DNA from: Kalaharituber pfeilii
Lineage: Eukaryota > Ascomycota > Pezizomycetes > Pezizales > Pezizaceae
Length of the DNA stretch: 64,000 bases
Assembly: GCA_015179045.1 (NCBI GenBank)
Contig: WHUZ01000146.1
Span: 1-64,000, forward strand
Reading direction: 5' to 3'
The notes under the pieces are model-generated. The model made no database searches, was not told the DNA's origin, and saw only the letters and a list, made by a program, of their open reading frames with translations. The position numbers and the translations under genes are program-made. Below, in pieces: positions 21,106 to 31,030 of this stretch (its first letter is position 1; each line of letters opens with the position of its first letter).

Positions 21106-23055
21106 ATGGCTGAGAATGATATTCTGGTAAGTTTGCTTATCCTATGCATTTTGTTGGTGGAAATATTAGTTAGGTATAGTTATTTCTGCTTCTTTAGAAA
21201 GATGCCGTTCGCTTGGATACTATTCGGAAACAGTTTCCTAGTTGGAGAGGCTATCAAGACAGCAATTAAGCTTTTATTTCCCGAGAAAGAAAAGCAAACC
21301 TGGTTATCGGGAATTGGATCAGCAAGCACAATTAAACAGAGTCAAAGCTCAAGCTCTATCCGAAGAAGGAAAGGTATCAGAAGGAAGTCAACTATTAATT
21401 CTAGGCCAATACCCGCTGCCTTGCTACGAGGAGGAGAACGCCGTGGAAAATCTGCCTTGAAGCCTGCCTACTTGCCTAACTCATTATCTTCGTCCTTGCC
21501 TTTGCCTTTATCCTTGCCTTTACATCCACAGAATTCTTTATTCTTTCAGAATTGTCTTTGCTCAGCATCTCAGCCAGCCCAAATGTCTAATGTTTCTCAG
21601 CACGATACCTCCAGAAGTGGTACTTTACCAGCAAGTAGTACTGCAGGATCTGGAGCTACGCCAACTTCCTCTGGTGGAAGTTCTGCCTCTGCAATGACGA
21701 ATGCTACATTAGATGCAGCTGCTACTTCTAATGTTTTGGGTCCACTCGAAATTTTCCCCTTGCCCCGTACCGTTGGAGCTCCCCATTTTTCAGGAACTAA
21801 CATTAGTGACTTTTTAAGAGAATGGAAGCAACTAACCACGCGATGGACTGATCAACGCCGTATTGAGAGACTGCCTGATTATTGCGATAAACCTAAGCCT
21901 CGATATATTAGGTCTCTACCTGAATATAAGGATGTGACTACTACCTGGGAAAACTTCGTTAAGGTACTCAAAAAGGAGTATCAAGACGATGATGAAGGGC
22001 AGCAATCATATACCGAAACCTACCTCCGCAAGCTTGTCGACCGCATGTACCGTGCCAAAAATCCAACAGCAGCCGAATACCGAAATTTTATCCATGAATT
22101 CTCGGAAAAAGCAGCATACCTCATGGATAATGGTGCCTTAGCCAAATTCTCCGTCATTATTTTATTTCTTCAAGCCTTTGAAGATGCAGTGGGGAATAAA
22201 ATTTGTCGCAAGCTTAAGATTGAGGTAGCACGACCAATCAGTTGCCGAGAAGTTACCTTTCAACAGGTAAAGGATGAAGTGGTGAAGTATGTAGTTGAAC
22301 AGTGTGATGAGATGTCACAAGCTCGAAAAACTTCTCTCCGTCTCGAATCTACTATCGCAGATAATCAGCCATCTTTCTTAAGCCAAAACTCAGCCCCTGC
22401 TACCTCTTCTATTCCCACAGCATTTCTACCATCAGTACAAACAGCTACTTCCTCCGAGGCCACGATCAAAGAGCTTGCCGACATGGTTAAGCAGCTAAGC
22501 TTAAATATGCTTCAAATACAGCAAACTATACAGGAGAAAAAGCCAGCTACCGAATCCCCTACTAATGCAGCTAGCACCTCAATTGCATCTAAAAATTCCT
22601 GGCCAGCTCGTCAACAGAAGAATCAGTCATCAACTAAAGCTCAAGAGTCATCGGCAGCCAGTTTTGCTCCTAGGTTTCGAGGATGTTTTTGCTGCGGGGA
22701 ACAAGGTCATAGTGCTAATGATTGTGGAAAAATGAATCAATACATCTCTGCTGGAAAAGCATGTCGAAAGGAAGGTCGGATATTTGCAGGAGGAGCGGAG
22801 ATGGATAGTGGAGTACCAGTACCAGTACCTTATACTGCAGGGCAGGAAACGATGTGCGATTGGATCGACCGATGGATGTTAACTAAGGAATCGAATATGA
22901 ATTCAATGTCATCAACTGCTGCTTCAGCTGCTCAATCCCCTCAGCAAAATCAAGCCTATGCAGGATGCTTACCTATTGAAGCACTTTTCGGAATCCATTC
23001 TAATGCATTGATTGGGACCTTGGAAATGTCAGATGGTCCAAAGGAGGTAACATAG
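21106..23055 (+). CDS. Gag polyprotein of the nested Gypsy element
   Basis: Gag coats the element RNA and forms the cytoplasmic particle. The frame is open from 21067, with a first ATG at 21106. A second ATG at 21583 (MSNVSQHDTS) may be the real start, because the 160 residues before it are a hydrophobic stretch and low-complexity sequence unlike Gag. The capsid-like part runs from FSGTNISDFLREWKQL to about YVVEQCDEM and includes the RYIRSLPEYKD and TWENFVKVLKKEYQ segments. A zinc knuckle CFCCGEQGHSANDC (CX2CX4HX4C) follows. About 100 residues later the frame stops at TAG, and integrase sequence begins at once in another frame. No protease motif is seen. Confidence 0.85.
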   Translation: MAENDILVSLLILCILLVEILVRYSYFCFFRKMPFAWILFGNSFLVGEAIKTAIKLLFPEKEKQTWLSGIGSASTIKQSQSSSSIRRRKGIRRKSTINSRPIPAALLRGGERRGKSALKPAYLPNSLSSSLPLPLSLPLHPQNSLFFQNCLCSASQPAQMSNVSQHDTSRSGTLPASSTAGSGATPTSSGGSSASAMTNATLDAAATSNVLGPLEIFPLPRTVGAPHFSGTNISDFLREWKQLTTRWTDQRRIERLPDYCDKPKPRYIRSLPEYKDVTTTWENFVKVLKKEYQDDDEGQQSYTETYLRKLVDRMYRAKNPTAAEYRNFIHEFSEKAAYLMDNGALAKFSVIILFLQAFEDAVGNKICRKLKIEVARPISCREVTFQQVKDEVVKYVVEQCDEMSQARKTSLRLESTIADNQPSFLSQNSAPATSSIPTAFLPSVQTATSSEATIKELADMVKQLSLNMLQIQQTIQEKKPATESPTNAASTSIASKNSWPARQQKNQSSTKAQESSAASFAPRFRGCFCCGEQGHSANDCGKMNQYISAGKACRKEGRIFAGGAEMDSGVPVPVPYTAGQETMCDWIDRWMLTKESNMNSMSSTAASAAQSPQQNQAYAGCLPIEALFGIHSNALIGTLEMSDGPKEVT

Positions 23056-24418
23056 GGAGGAGCTTCTGCACAAAGAATACTATACCGAAAAATATCAGCA
23101 AATAGCCGAATATCTGTCAACGCTCCGAAAGCCCTCTGCTATTGATACCAAGAATTTCCATCGGTTTAAGGGAATGGCGACTAAATTCCTAGTCCAAGGG
23201 GGGCATCTCTTCAGGCGTGCTAAGAAAGGGCAGCCTCCTAAGCGAGTTATCTGCAGACCGGAGGATAAGCAGCGAATTCTAGTTGCTCTGCATGATGAGT
23301 GTGGGCATCGGGGACAGCAAGGAACCTTCAACAATATCTTCCGGCGATACTGGTGGGAACACATGTTTAAGGATGTCAAAGAGTTTGTGCGAACCTGCCC
23401 CCAATGTCAGAAGCGCCCTAGCATCAAGTTTGATGAGCCCTTACATCCTACTCTATATTCAGCACTGTGGAGGAAAGTTGGCCTTGATGTTATACATATG
23501 CCGCGATCTGGAGGGTTTCAATATATTGTAGCAATGAGAGAGGACCTTACCGGATGGTTAGAAGCAAAGGCTCTTGCTAAAGCTGATTCTCTTGCTGTTG
23601 CAAAGTTCATCTATGAGTGGATCACACGCTTCGGTTTACCCGCTATGATTGTCAATGATGGTGGGCCCGAGAATAAAGCATTAGCTCAACAATTGATGAA
23701 GCGATATCGAATCCACAATGTCGTGGTAGCCGCATACCATCCGCAGTCTAATGGTCTTGTTGAACGGGGTCATCAGCCTATTGTCGACGCTCTCGCTAAG
23801 TTGGGACCTAAATGGCATATGCATTTAGCAGCTGTTGTTTGGGCGGACCGCATAACTACTCGGAGGTCAACTGGAATGTCACCCTTTCGTTTGCTTTATG
23901 GACAGGACTGCGTTGTGCCTATAGAGACCTCTGGGATTAGCTGGGCAGTGGGTGAATGGAAAAGGAATATGACACGGGAAGAGTTATTGGCGCAGCGGGC
24001 TAAACAACTGGAGCGCAGGGAAGAGGATATTTCTGCTGCTAGAGAGACTCTCAAAAAGAGTAGATTGGCGAACAAGCGGTGGTTTGACAAGCAGATGAGA
24101 TCTCGTCCTGAGCCTCTCCGAAAAGGTGATATGGTCTTGCTATATAATAGTCAACTTGATAAGCAGTGGTCTCACAAGCTGGATAACCGGTGGAATGGTC
24201 CTTATCTTATTTTGGAGAAAAAGGAAGATAGAGGAACATACCGACTAACTGAGCTTGACGGTACGCTTATAGCGGGGTACTATCCAGGAGAACGTCTCAA
24301 GAGATTTTTTATGCGAAGAGGGGTATCAGCAGAGGACAGCGAGGAATCTGGCGAGAGTGATAATGGATCTGATGATAATAGCAGTGAAGTAGAAAGTTAT
24401 ATTGAGGAGGCGGATTAA
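23056..24418 (+). CDS. Integrase of the nested Gypsy element
   Basis: Integrase inserts the element cDNA. The first ATG is at 23174, but the frame is open from just after the gag stop, and upstream residues (EELLHKEYYTEKYQQIAEYL) look genuine, so expression as a Gag-fusion remnant is possible. Zinc-binding residues lie in HDECGHRGQQGTF and CPQCQK. The catalytic core has VGLDVIHMPRSGG (Asp), FGLPAMIVNDGGPENKA (Asp) and HPQSNGLVERGHQ (Glu), so the DDE triad is complete. The SH3-like end follows (DMVLLYNSQLD...WNGPYLILEK), with an acidic tail (EDSEESGESDNGSDD). There is no chromodomain. No stops or frameshifts are seen. Confidence 0.93.
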
Positions 24419-24420
24419 CA

Positions 24421-24720
24421 TGATAGTTTTTTTTTTTTTTTTTTTTGTTGTTTGCCTAATTAGTCATCTGCTTGTTTGTTTGTTTGTTTGTTTGTTTGTC
24501 TGCTTGTTAGTTTATTTGCTTGTTTGCCTGTCGTTTGTATGTTTATTTGTTTATTTGTTAATTTGTTTGCTTACTTACATGTTTGGTTAACGTATCTCTT
24601 AACTCTATATTTGTTATTTCTTTATTTGTTTAATTGTTTATTTAACGGTTTATTTATTTGCATGAATGTTCATCTATATGTTTATTTGTTTGTAAGTCAA
24701 GCTGTGTAATTTTTGATATA
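24421..24720 (+). repeat. T-run and (TTTG)n-rich stretch
   Basis: A T-run at 24427-24446 is followed by about 250 bp of imperfect ttgtttgtttgt / tttatttg repeats. The Leu/Cys/Val-rich frames over it are low-complexity artefacts. It lies between the integrase stop and the first purine tract. Confidence 0.85.
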
Positions 24721-24755
24721 TCTTTATCTGTATTGGACTAGGAGGCAGTCCAATT

Positions 24756-24771
24756 TCTGAGGGGGGAGGGG
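24756..24771 (+). promoter_or_regulatory. Second, internal polypurine tract
   Basis: ctgaggggggaggggaa here matches the tract ctgaggggggaggga at 26042-26056 that abuts the 3' LTR. Two identical purine tracts 1.28 kb apart suggest that the segment between them was added to an ancestor whose LTR once followed this tract. Confidence 0.7.
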
Positions 24772-24869
24772 AACAATACCAGTATATCGATGCAACTCTT
24801 TCATTTTGCGCTAGGTCGAGCTGTTAACATCAGATTTTACTACACACCCCTGTCTTGGAACTTTAGCAC

Positions 24870-25301
24870 TTGCATGTTGAGAACCTGCACAGCACAACCA
24901 ACAGATTCTTCTCTCTTCAACTACTGCTGACTCGTCCAGACGCCGAAAATCAAGTCAAAGCCTGCCTTAGCAGCCTAAAGCCGGTGGAGCGTGCGGAAGC
25001 TTTGATTGCAATGGGCAATATGCTAAGCGAACTGAATCAGAAAAATATACAAGAGTGCGGACAAGCAGCAACCGTTCTGCTAGCAGCAATCGAGAGTTAT
25101 AAGCCATGGTCAGCAATGGGCATTGAGAAGGAAAGCTTTAGCAGTATGGCTTGTATTGACAAACTGAAGGCTATGGCAGAATATCATTATGATACCACTA
25201 GGCACCGCAAGAGCGCAGAGATGAAGATTAGCAAGAGACAGCATTACAACATCTCATCAAGCGACGACAGGAAAAGAATACTCGAGGCACTCGCAAGGTA
25301 G
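24870..25301 (+). CDS. Unrecognised accessory ORF, first part
   Basis: A 143-codon open frame between the two polypurine tracts, in element sense. It is helical and charged, with motifs such as KPVERAEALIAMGNMLSELN, AATVLLAAIESYKPW and ALKxxx-type basic segments; the end reads ISSSDDRKRILEALAR. The first ATG is near 25011. It is followed in another frame by an open segment beginning KVAHITAEDLRTLEAGQKGR, so one base change near the AAAA run at about 25272 would give a single longer gene. I recognise no family. It may be an element-specific accessory protein or a captured host gene piece. Confidence 0.5.
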   Translation: MHVENLHSTTNRFFSLQLLLTRPDAENQVKACLSSLKPVERAEALIAMGNMLSELNQKNIQECGQAATVLLAAIESYKPWSAMGIEKESFSSMACIDKLKAMAEYHYDTTRHRKSAEMKISKRQHYNISSSDDRKRILEALAR

Positions 25302-25303
25302 CA

Positions 25304-25828
25304 CATATCACAGCTGAAGATCTGCGCACTCTGGAAGCTGGACAAAAGGGACGAATTCCACCTGCAGGAGGGTATGGCATAACTTTGGTAACAGCGGCTT
25401 CAGAAAGTGAAGACGAAAATGCAGCAATTGCCAGGATATTAAAGCGAAAAGCTATCTCAACCGACTCAAGCGACAGTAACAGCGAAGCCGAAACCGAACA
25501 CATACGCGGAAATAGAAAATGCCAACCATACTCCTGCACCTGCAAACAAGACCTTGGACCAGTGGTACAGCTCATTGAAGAACTAGATGCAAGTGAAATA
25601 GAAGACTGCTGCAAGGTATTGAAGGAATTGTTTGATGAGGAAACTGTTTTCCCGACCCGGGTCGGGAAATTATTGCTCGGCGGCTTGGATTTTGGGTCCT
25701 TGTTATTTGGTCGAAAACCGTGCTTGGGTTGCTTGTCTGTTTTTCGCTGCCTATTTTGCTGCTTGTTTCGCTGTTTGTTTGTTCAATCGGTTCTTTGGCT
25801 GCATGGAGGCAAAAAGGGGGGGCGTTAG
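25304..25828 (+). CDS. Unrecognised accessory ORF, second part
   Basis: The open frame continues the coding-like segment after the likely frameshift. It has ITAEDLRTLEAGQKGRIPPA, an acidic Ser-rich part (STDSSDSNSEAETEH), CQPYSCTCKQD and a helical DASEIEDCCKVLKELFDEE. The remainder, from about 25650, is Cys/Leu/Phe-rich low-complexity sequence after a palindrome and probably is not coding. Function unknown. Confidence 0.45.
   Translation, partial: HITAEDLRTLEAGQKGRIPPAGGYGITLVTAASESEDENAAIARILKRKAISTDSSDSNSEAETEHIRGNRKCQPYSCTCKQDLGPVVQLIEELDASEIEDCCKVLKELFDEETVFPTRVGKLLLGGLDFGSLLFGRKPCLGCLSVFRCLFCCLFRCLFVQSVLWLHGGKKGGR
25648..25669. repeat. 22-bp perfect palindrome
   Basis: Both arms are tttcccgaccc / gggtcgggaaa with no spacer. 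It lies where the accessory ORF loses coding character. Confidence 0.9.
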
Positions 25829-26041
25829 TGAATGCTTGAAGCAAGAGGGGTAGGGGGGGTCGATTTCGCCTGGTCGGACATGCTGCTGTTTCGCGCCTTG
25901 GGTTCCTGAGTCTTTTTTTGCCTGCCACTTGGTTGCTGCTTCTTGTTCTTTCTTTGCTTTTCTGCCTCTTTGCGCCTACTCTTCTGCTGTACTGTGCTGG
26001 CTGCTGTGGGATGTGAAGCCGTGAGGGGGCCACGGAGTCTT

Positions 26042-26056
26042 CTGAGGGGGGAGGGA
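26042..26056 (+). promoter_or_regulatory. Polypurine tract before the 3' LTR
   Basis: ctgaggggggaggga abuts the 3' LTR start tgtggg, the usual plus-strand primer position. Confidence 0.85.
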
Positions 26057-26348
26057 TGTGGGATAATGAGAAAAATCGCCGGCGGGAGCTTGGTCATTTC
26101 TTGGCTTACGGTCAAGGTCTGGCTTAGTCATACGCCGGTGATATATAGGCGTAGGTGTGGATGTAGTGGGAGATGTCTAGGCAGCGGTTTTTCTCTTCTT
26201 CTTTCTGTGCTATCACTTGCTATGCATTGCTTATTACATGCTATGAATTGATCGTTTTGCCTACCTTATTGCTCAGCCCACCAAGTCTAGACCCGGTCCT
26301 TTCGTGCATGCAGACGCGGTATCATTGTATACACTCTGCCTGTTCACA
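26057..26348 (+). repeat. 3' LTR of nested Gypsy element
   Basis: 292 bp, no difference from 20616-20907 seen by eye, so the insertion is recent. It is followed by acgg and the rest of the host chromovirus LTR. Confidence 0.93.
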
Positions 26349-26770
26349 ACGGCAAGACGTTATGCGAGAGCATTAAGTGAGAGTTCAACTTAGGACATCG
26401 CTAGTGTCTTGATTCTTCTAGCTATCTATTCGGCCCGTTTATATAGACTTCCCGGCCATCAACATGATATGACAATGACATGATGAATATAGATAAGATA
26501 GGTAGATAAGGAGATATAGTAGAAACGTGCATTAGGAGTAGCGGTAGCAGCGACTAATGCATGTACGCATATTAGTTTGTAAGCCATGTGCAGTTATTAG
26601 TCTATATGACTTCTGTTGACACACACTTCCTTAGGCGACTACCGTGTCTCGGGCCTCAAGTGTTTCCCTGCGTTGCCTAGTAGTGATCAGCTACATCTTC
26701 AGCATATGGCTTATTGGATACTGGCAGTGCTTCCGGGTCCTTTCTCGTAAGTCTTACCTTGGTCATAACA
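26349..26770 (-). repeat. Remainder of the chromovirus 5' LTR
   Basis: Continues the LTR interrupted at 20615. Differences from 15334-15751 are mainly transitions (for example gacatcgct/gacaccgct and gcatatggc/gcatacggc). Confidence 0.9.
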
Positions 26771-26775
26771 ATGGC

Positions 26776-27240
26776 CCGGTAAGACATACAAGTTTGTATC
26801 CCTGCTGCAACATGCAATTTTGCTCCGATTATCTTCAAACCAGCCTCAAATGAAAGCCCTACGTCTCCCCTATATTTCTATATAAAAAAATAATACATTT
26901 ATTACTCTAAATCTTGCTGTATTTATAGTGAAAGATAGCGACTTTTGAGTAAATTTTCGTACTAGTAGGCTATCCCTGTCATATCCTTGCCCTACTATAG
27001 CTTGGCAGCAATGGCCAAAAAACTCCATAGAAAATAGACTCAGTAGTTTTCAAAATAGTTTATGCTAAAAAGATATGACTTTTCATCGACAACCTATCCC
27101 AATTTAGATAACTTTTCATCAACAGCCTATACAAATTTTTACCCTAATGTTACATACTACTGTACTTCTCATCACAAACCTCTGGCAACTACAACTACCC
27201 TAACTACCTTGTTAAGTAATAATCCCAATTAGCAATACAT
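26776..27240. other. AT-rich spacer, nothing recognised
   Basis: No coding frame, no known repeat. It lies between the chromovirus and the 58-bp satellite. Confidence 0.4.
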
Positions 27241-28310
27241 ATTTTCAATACATTTAACGTGCCGAAAATAACCCTATATGAAGCAGTCATTTCCAACAAA
27301 TTCAATATACTAAAAAGAACCTGTTTTGCACATCTGCAAAGAGCCTATATGTAGCATAGTTAATATGTGGAAAATAACCCATTTTCTCCATACACGATGA
27401 GACTATTTAACATGCGTAAAATCGTCCATTTTCCACATATGCAATGAGAGCTTTTGTAATGTATTTGCTATTACGAATTCACTGCAACTGTAGGACGGGC
27501 GGTCAGTAGATGTGCGCCCAGTATACGCATATGTAACGTAGGTAATATACGACAGCCGGGCGCCGGCATTGCAGTTATAAAATGTGCTATATGAGCCATG
27601 CAGAGGACTAGTGAGTATCACTGGTTAAGTGTCTTTTTGACCTAGTGGACGGTAACTCTCTGCTTTTACTATCATCCGTTATATTGGCTATATACAAAAT
27701 GGATTATTTTATATATATGCGAGAAGCCCATTTAATGTGTGCAAAATAACCTATTTTCTACATACGTGACGAGGACATTTTTGACGTATTTACTATGTAC
27801 AAGATGGTCTCTTTTCCACATGCACGACGAGGGCATTTCTAATGTATTTACTATATGCAAAATGGTCTGTTTGCTACATATGCAGTGAGAGCATTTCCAA
27901 CGTATTTACTATGTACAAAACGAACTATTTTTCACAAGCATGGCGAGGGCATTTCCAACTATATGTAAAATGGTCTATTTTCTACATGCACGGTGAGGGC
28001 ATTTCCAATATATTTACTATGTGCAAAACGGTCTACTTTCTACATGCATAGTGAGGGCATGTCCGACGTATTTACTATGTGCAAAACGGTCTGTTTTCCA
28101 CATGTATGGTGAGGGCATTTCCAACGTATTTGCTATGTGCAAAACGGTCTACTTTCCACGTATACGGTGAGGGCATTTCCAATCTATTTACTATGCACAA
28201 AATGGTTTATTTTCCAAAATGGTCTATAATAAGGGTATTTGTGATGTATTTACTATTTCTATTTTCAACATACGCGACGAGGGCATTTGCAACATATTTG
28301 CCATGTATGC
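27240..28310 (+). repeat. 58-bp satellite array
   Basis: Best units start at gaggrcat: 27771, 27829, 27887, 27945, 27995 (8-bp deletion), 28053, 28111 and 28169. Consensus pieces are gagggcatttccaacgtatt, tactatgtgcaaaacggtct and actttccacatgca. Worse units lie at 27240-27460, separated from the main array by about 240 bp of different sequence (27470-27700). The same satellite occurs inverted at 36780-37275. Its open frames are repeat artefacts. Confidence 0.88.
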
Positions 28311-28573
28311 TATTTTACCTACCTTTGGCAAACTGGGGCTGGCTTCTTACTTGATATCATACAAATACGGTAAGCCAGTTCTTTAGCTAGGTAAAAATCA
28401 TATTACGGCCCTTGTATCATGGGTAAGGGTATCAAAAATGCCTTCATAGCACATGTATGGAATAGACTACTTTGTATGTATTCAATACGTCGAAAATTGG
28501 CTCCTTACGAATATAGAAACATCAGGAAAAAAGGGAGTTTGCACCCTCAGTGCCATGAGCACGAGGGCGCTGG

Positions 28574-28639
28574 CTCTGCCTTGGTAACTAGCTATACGTG
28601 AGGTTATGTAATATATAAAAAAAAAAAAAAAAAAAAAGT
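28574..28639 (+). mobile_element. Short poly-A insertion of a third type
   Basis: ctctgccttggtaactagct...atgtaatatat plus about 21 A's is bounded by gagggcgctgg at 28563-28573 and 28640-28650. The non-A part (43 bp) does not match the 3' end of either LINE family in the window, so it may derive from another retroposon or from a reverse-transcribed RNA. Confidence 0.75.
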
Positions 28640-28727
28640 GAGGGCGCTGGGATGCTGGGGCACTGATATTGCACTGCGAAAGTATGCTGCTATTGCGGTA
28701 CTTCCCATACTAGACATGCATCTTATC

Positions 28728-28774
28728 ATGCCAAGAAACTATAAAGTGACTATAGCTCCATAGTTTCTTAGCAT
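28728..28774. repeat. 47-bp hairpin repeat, copy 2
   Basis: atgccaagaaactat pairs with atagtttcttagcat with one mismatch. The flank cttcccatactagacatgca is shared with the copy at 37.6 kb. Confidence 0.8.
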
Positions 28775-28877
28775 AGGTGCATCACGACACACAATGCATT
28801 TCTGGCTTCCTGACTCTCTGGCTTGGCACGCCTATCGTATCACAAAAGGTAGTTTACGCCCTCAGTGCCCACAAGGT

Positions 28878-29130
28878 AAGTAATCCTGCTGCCTATGTTA
28901 TGATATGCTCAACATGCTCAAAATATCCCTATTGCACTTACAATGCAAATAATCCTGCTGCTGGCACCGCAACGTACTTAACGTGCTCAAAATATCCTTC
29001 ATTGTGTCCATAATACAAGTAATCCTGCCACTGGTGTTATGACATGCTCAACATACTCAAAATATCCTCCGTTGCACCAGCAATGCAAGTAATCCTGCCA
29101 CCGACATTGGAACATGCTCAACGTGCTCAA
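28878..29130 (-). repeat. 70-bp tandem repeat
   Basis: Units start at 28878, 28947, 29017 and 29087 with aagtaatcctgcygc and contain atgctcaacatgctcaaaat. Inverted relatives lie at 12240-12360. From 29130 to 29420 it grades into short tgctcaacat units. Confidence 0.85.
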
Positions 29131-29583
29131 CATGAGTAATATACTCAATATGTTTTATATTTCATATACATGCTCAACATACTCGACATTTTTAATATGC
29201 CCAATGTGTTCTACATCTTATGTGTGCACACTTACTATGCTTAATATACTCAATTTACCTACATCTCATAAGCGTACTCAACATACTTAAATACACTCAA
29301 TGTACTCAAATGCACTCAATATGCTCAAATGCTTAATGTGCTCAATATGCTTAACATGCTCAACATGCTCCATGTATTCTACAATTCCATGTCTCATACA
29401 TGCACCCAATATGCCCAATGGTATGAAGATAGTCAATTAACTCAATTTGGCAATATCGCAGCATGTCTGAACTGCCCTGGTTAGTACATTATGGAATTGA
29501 GATTAAGTTTATGGTGTTGAAAAGGGGCGGAGTCAGATACGTACTGTGCTCTCCCTTGGGTTACTGAATTGAGTGCTGGTGAG
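29130..29583 (-). repeat. Inverted relative of 9.6-10.1 kb repeats
   Basis: 29140-29400 is the reverse complement of the gttgagcat-type array. 29400-29583 aligns with the reverse complement of 9810-9990 (for example acattatggaattgagatta). It ends at the gtgag target duplication of the young Gypsy element. Confidence 0.75.
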
Positions 29584-30016
29584 TGTTACGGATCACAATC
29601 GGTTACCCTGAACTGTACCAAAAACTGTACTAAGGTCGACCGGGTTCAAGGAATCTCCCACTAGCACAGTTTTGGATAACAGAATTGTCGGCGCTTAAGG
29701 AATTACGTTTTTTGGATAACAGAATTGTCGGCGCTTAAGGAATTACGCTTTTTGGATAACATCAATCCTGCTGAAGGCACGGCGCTTAAGGAAGCCCTTC
29801 TGTATCTCTCTGTTTCTGTGTTGCACTTTCCTGTATATAAAGACTCTTTTCCACCCCGTAGCCTAGGTCCCTCAAGCAATAAAACATATACTCTCCTGAC
29901 CATACTCTTTCCTCTACAAGCAGCGTCCTGCTCAAACTTGTGAGCACTACGTGACCCGCCTGACTCGATCTGCGACTCAGCGCCAGCTAATAGCCCCGTG
30001 AGGTCGGTCCGTTACA
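29584..30016 (+). repeat. 5' LTR of the young chromovirus
   Basis: TG...CA, 433 bp. It contains a 40-bp tandem repeat (tttggataac at 29671, 29711 and 29751). A TATA box tatataa at 29834-29840 is followed 38 bp later by aataaa at 29878-29883, a compact promoter/polyadenylation arrangement. No obvious TGG primer-binding site follows it. Confidence 0.93.
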
Positions 30017-31030
30017 CTTTATTGCTTCGCCTCATTCCCTCAAGAACCAGGACGCCAGCAAGGTTATGATCGAATCTGCTCCACGTTACACCACGATTAG
30101 GATCCCGCGACCACTACTCCAGATACTTAAGCCCCTTCTACGAGCCACCCTCTCTTTCGCTGCCGCCTCCTATCGAGCCCTCACAAACACCTCCCCCCAA
30201 TTCGTCCCAGTGGACGAAATCCTCCAAGTCATCCAAGTCGTTACCAGGGGAACAACCACAACCCAACAAGACCCCATCCCAGAATTTGGACACCTCTTCA
30301 TACCAGACCACAACTGCAATTGCCCCTACTGCCCAATCAACGAAGAAGACCTGTCATGAACAAGGAGCCCCACGTTGTGCTCAGAATACCCACTACACTA
30401 TACTCTGCAATCTTGAAGGCTCTTTCATACACACTCTCCCTTACTCAGACTCTCCTTGTAGTACAAAAGGACGCCCCCCTCCTCCCCCAACGATACATCA
30501 ACTCAAGCTTAGACCTCATCCAAAGCGTCAAGTATACAGAACAAGGAACGCAGACTGACTAGGAGTCAGGGTACAAAAATCGACGGGTCTACACCCAATA
30601 CCTCGCACCCATTGCCTCTCCTCAAGCTGGCCCAAGTAACTATCAAGGACTCACGATACCGGACTCTCCGTCAAACCAGGATAATCTCGTGGACCTCTAC
30701 AATCTCGCCCAACAACAACTTCAACAAGGAAACGCACTCGTCTACCAAGCCACAGACTCTCACGCCCACGACTACCTCTTACAGCAGATCAAAGAAGAGT
30801 TACAAAACCCAGAAGAGACAGCTGACGAGGACTTCCAAGAAAACGAAGAACCTGACTGGCCGGAAGAATATTTCTGGAACCCTCACGATTAGAAACTGGA
30901 AGAACCAAGGGAACCCAAGCCGGAAATCGACTTCGGAAGCTCCGCTTCCGAATCTGACACCGACTTCCCCCCACAACGAACAGCTACCCCCAATCCTCCT
31001 CCATCAAGAACCTCTACTCCCAGGCCTACC
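30017..31030 (+). other. Leader / gag 5' region of the young chromovirus
   Basis: Contains short open frames at 30066-30359 (ends NCNCPYCPINEEDLS) and 30689-30892 (MDLYNLAQQQLQQGNALVYQ; acidic end), in different frames. These may be pieces of an N-terminal Gag extension broken by frameshifts. No recognisable domain. Confidence 0.5.

Larger units (their letters stand above)
20616..26348 (+). mobile_element. Young gag-integrase Gypsy element without reverse transcriptase, nested
   Basis: LTRs of 292 bp at 20616-20907 and 26057-26348 (tgtggg...ttcaca) read identical by eye. The target duplication is acgg on both sides, and the uninterrupted site is seen in the other chromovirus LTR (gcggacggcaagacg, about 15328). 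The internal region encodes a Gag with zinc knuckle and then, without protease, RT or RNase H, a complete integrase. An unrecognised coding segment and a second purine tract follow. The structure implies mobilisation by a relative supplying RT. Confidence 0.93.
15256..26770 (-). mobile_element. Minus-strand chromovirus, interrupted by a nested Gypsy element
   Basis: LTRs of 496 bp begin tgttgg and end taaca, as written on the plus strand. The low-coordinate LTR (3' in element sense) is 15256-15751. The high one is split into 20538-20615 and 26349-26770 by the nested element; 78 + 422 - 4 (duplicated acgg) = 496. Target duplications atggc lie at 15251-15255 and 26771-26775. The LTRs differ at about ten positions. 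The internal region (15752-20537) has decayed gag-like, RT, RNase H, integrase and chromodomain parts with frame breaks and internal losses. It is non-functional as it stands. Confidence 0.9.

Noticed and set aside
24402..24709. Leu/Cys/Val-rich frames resembling membrane proteins
   Set aside because: They are translations of a (TTTG)n-type low-complexity stretch.
27475..27700. Possible tRNA or tRNA-derived SINE
   Set aside because: I could not form acceptor and T arms or find convincing A and B boxes.
27771..28230. CRISPR-like appearance of regularly spaced repeats
   Set aside because: Units are contiguous 58-bp satellite copies without unique spacers; the context is a eukaryotic transposon block.
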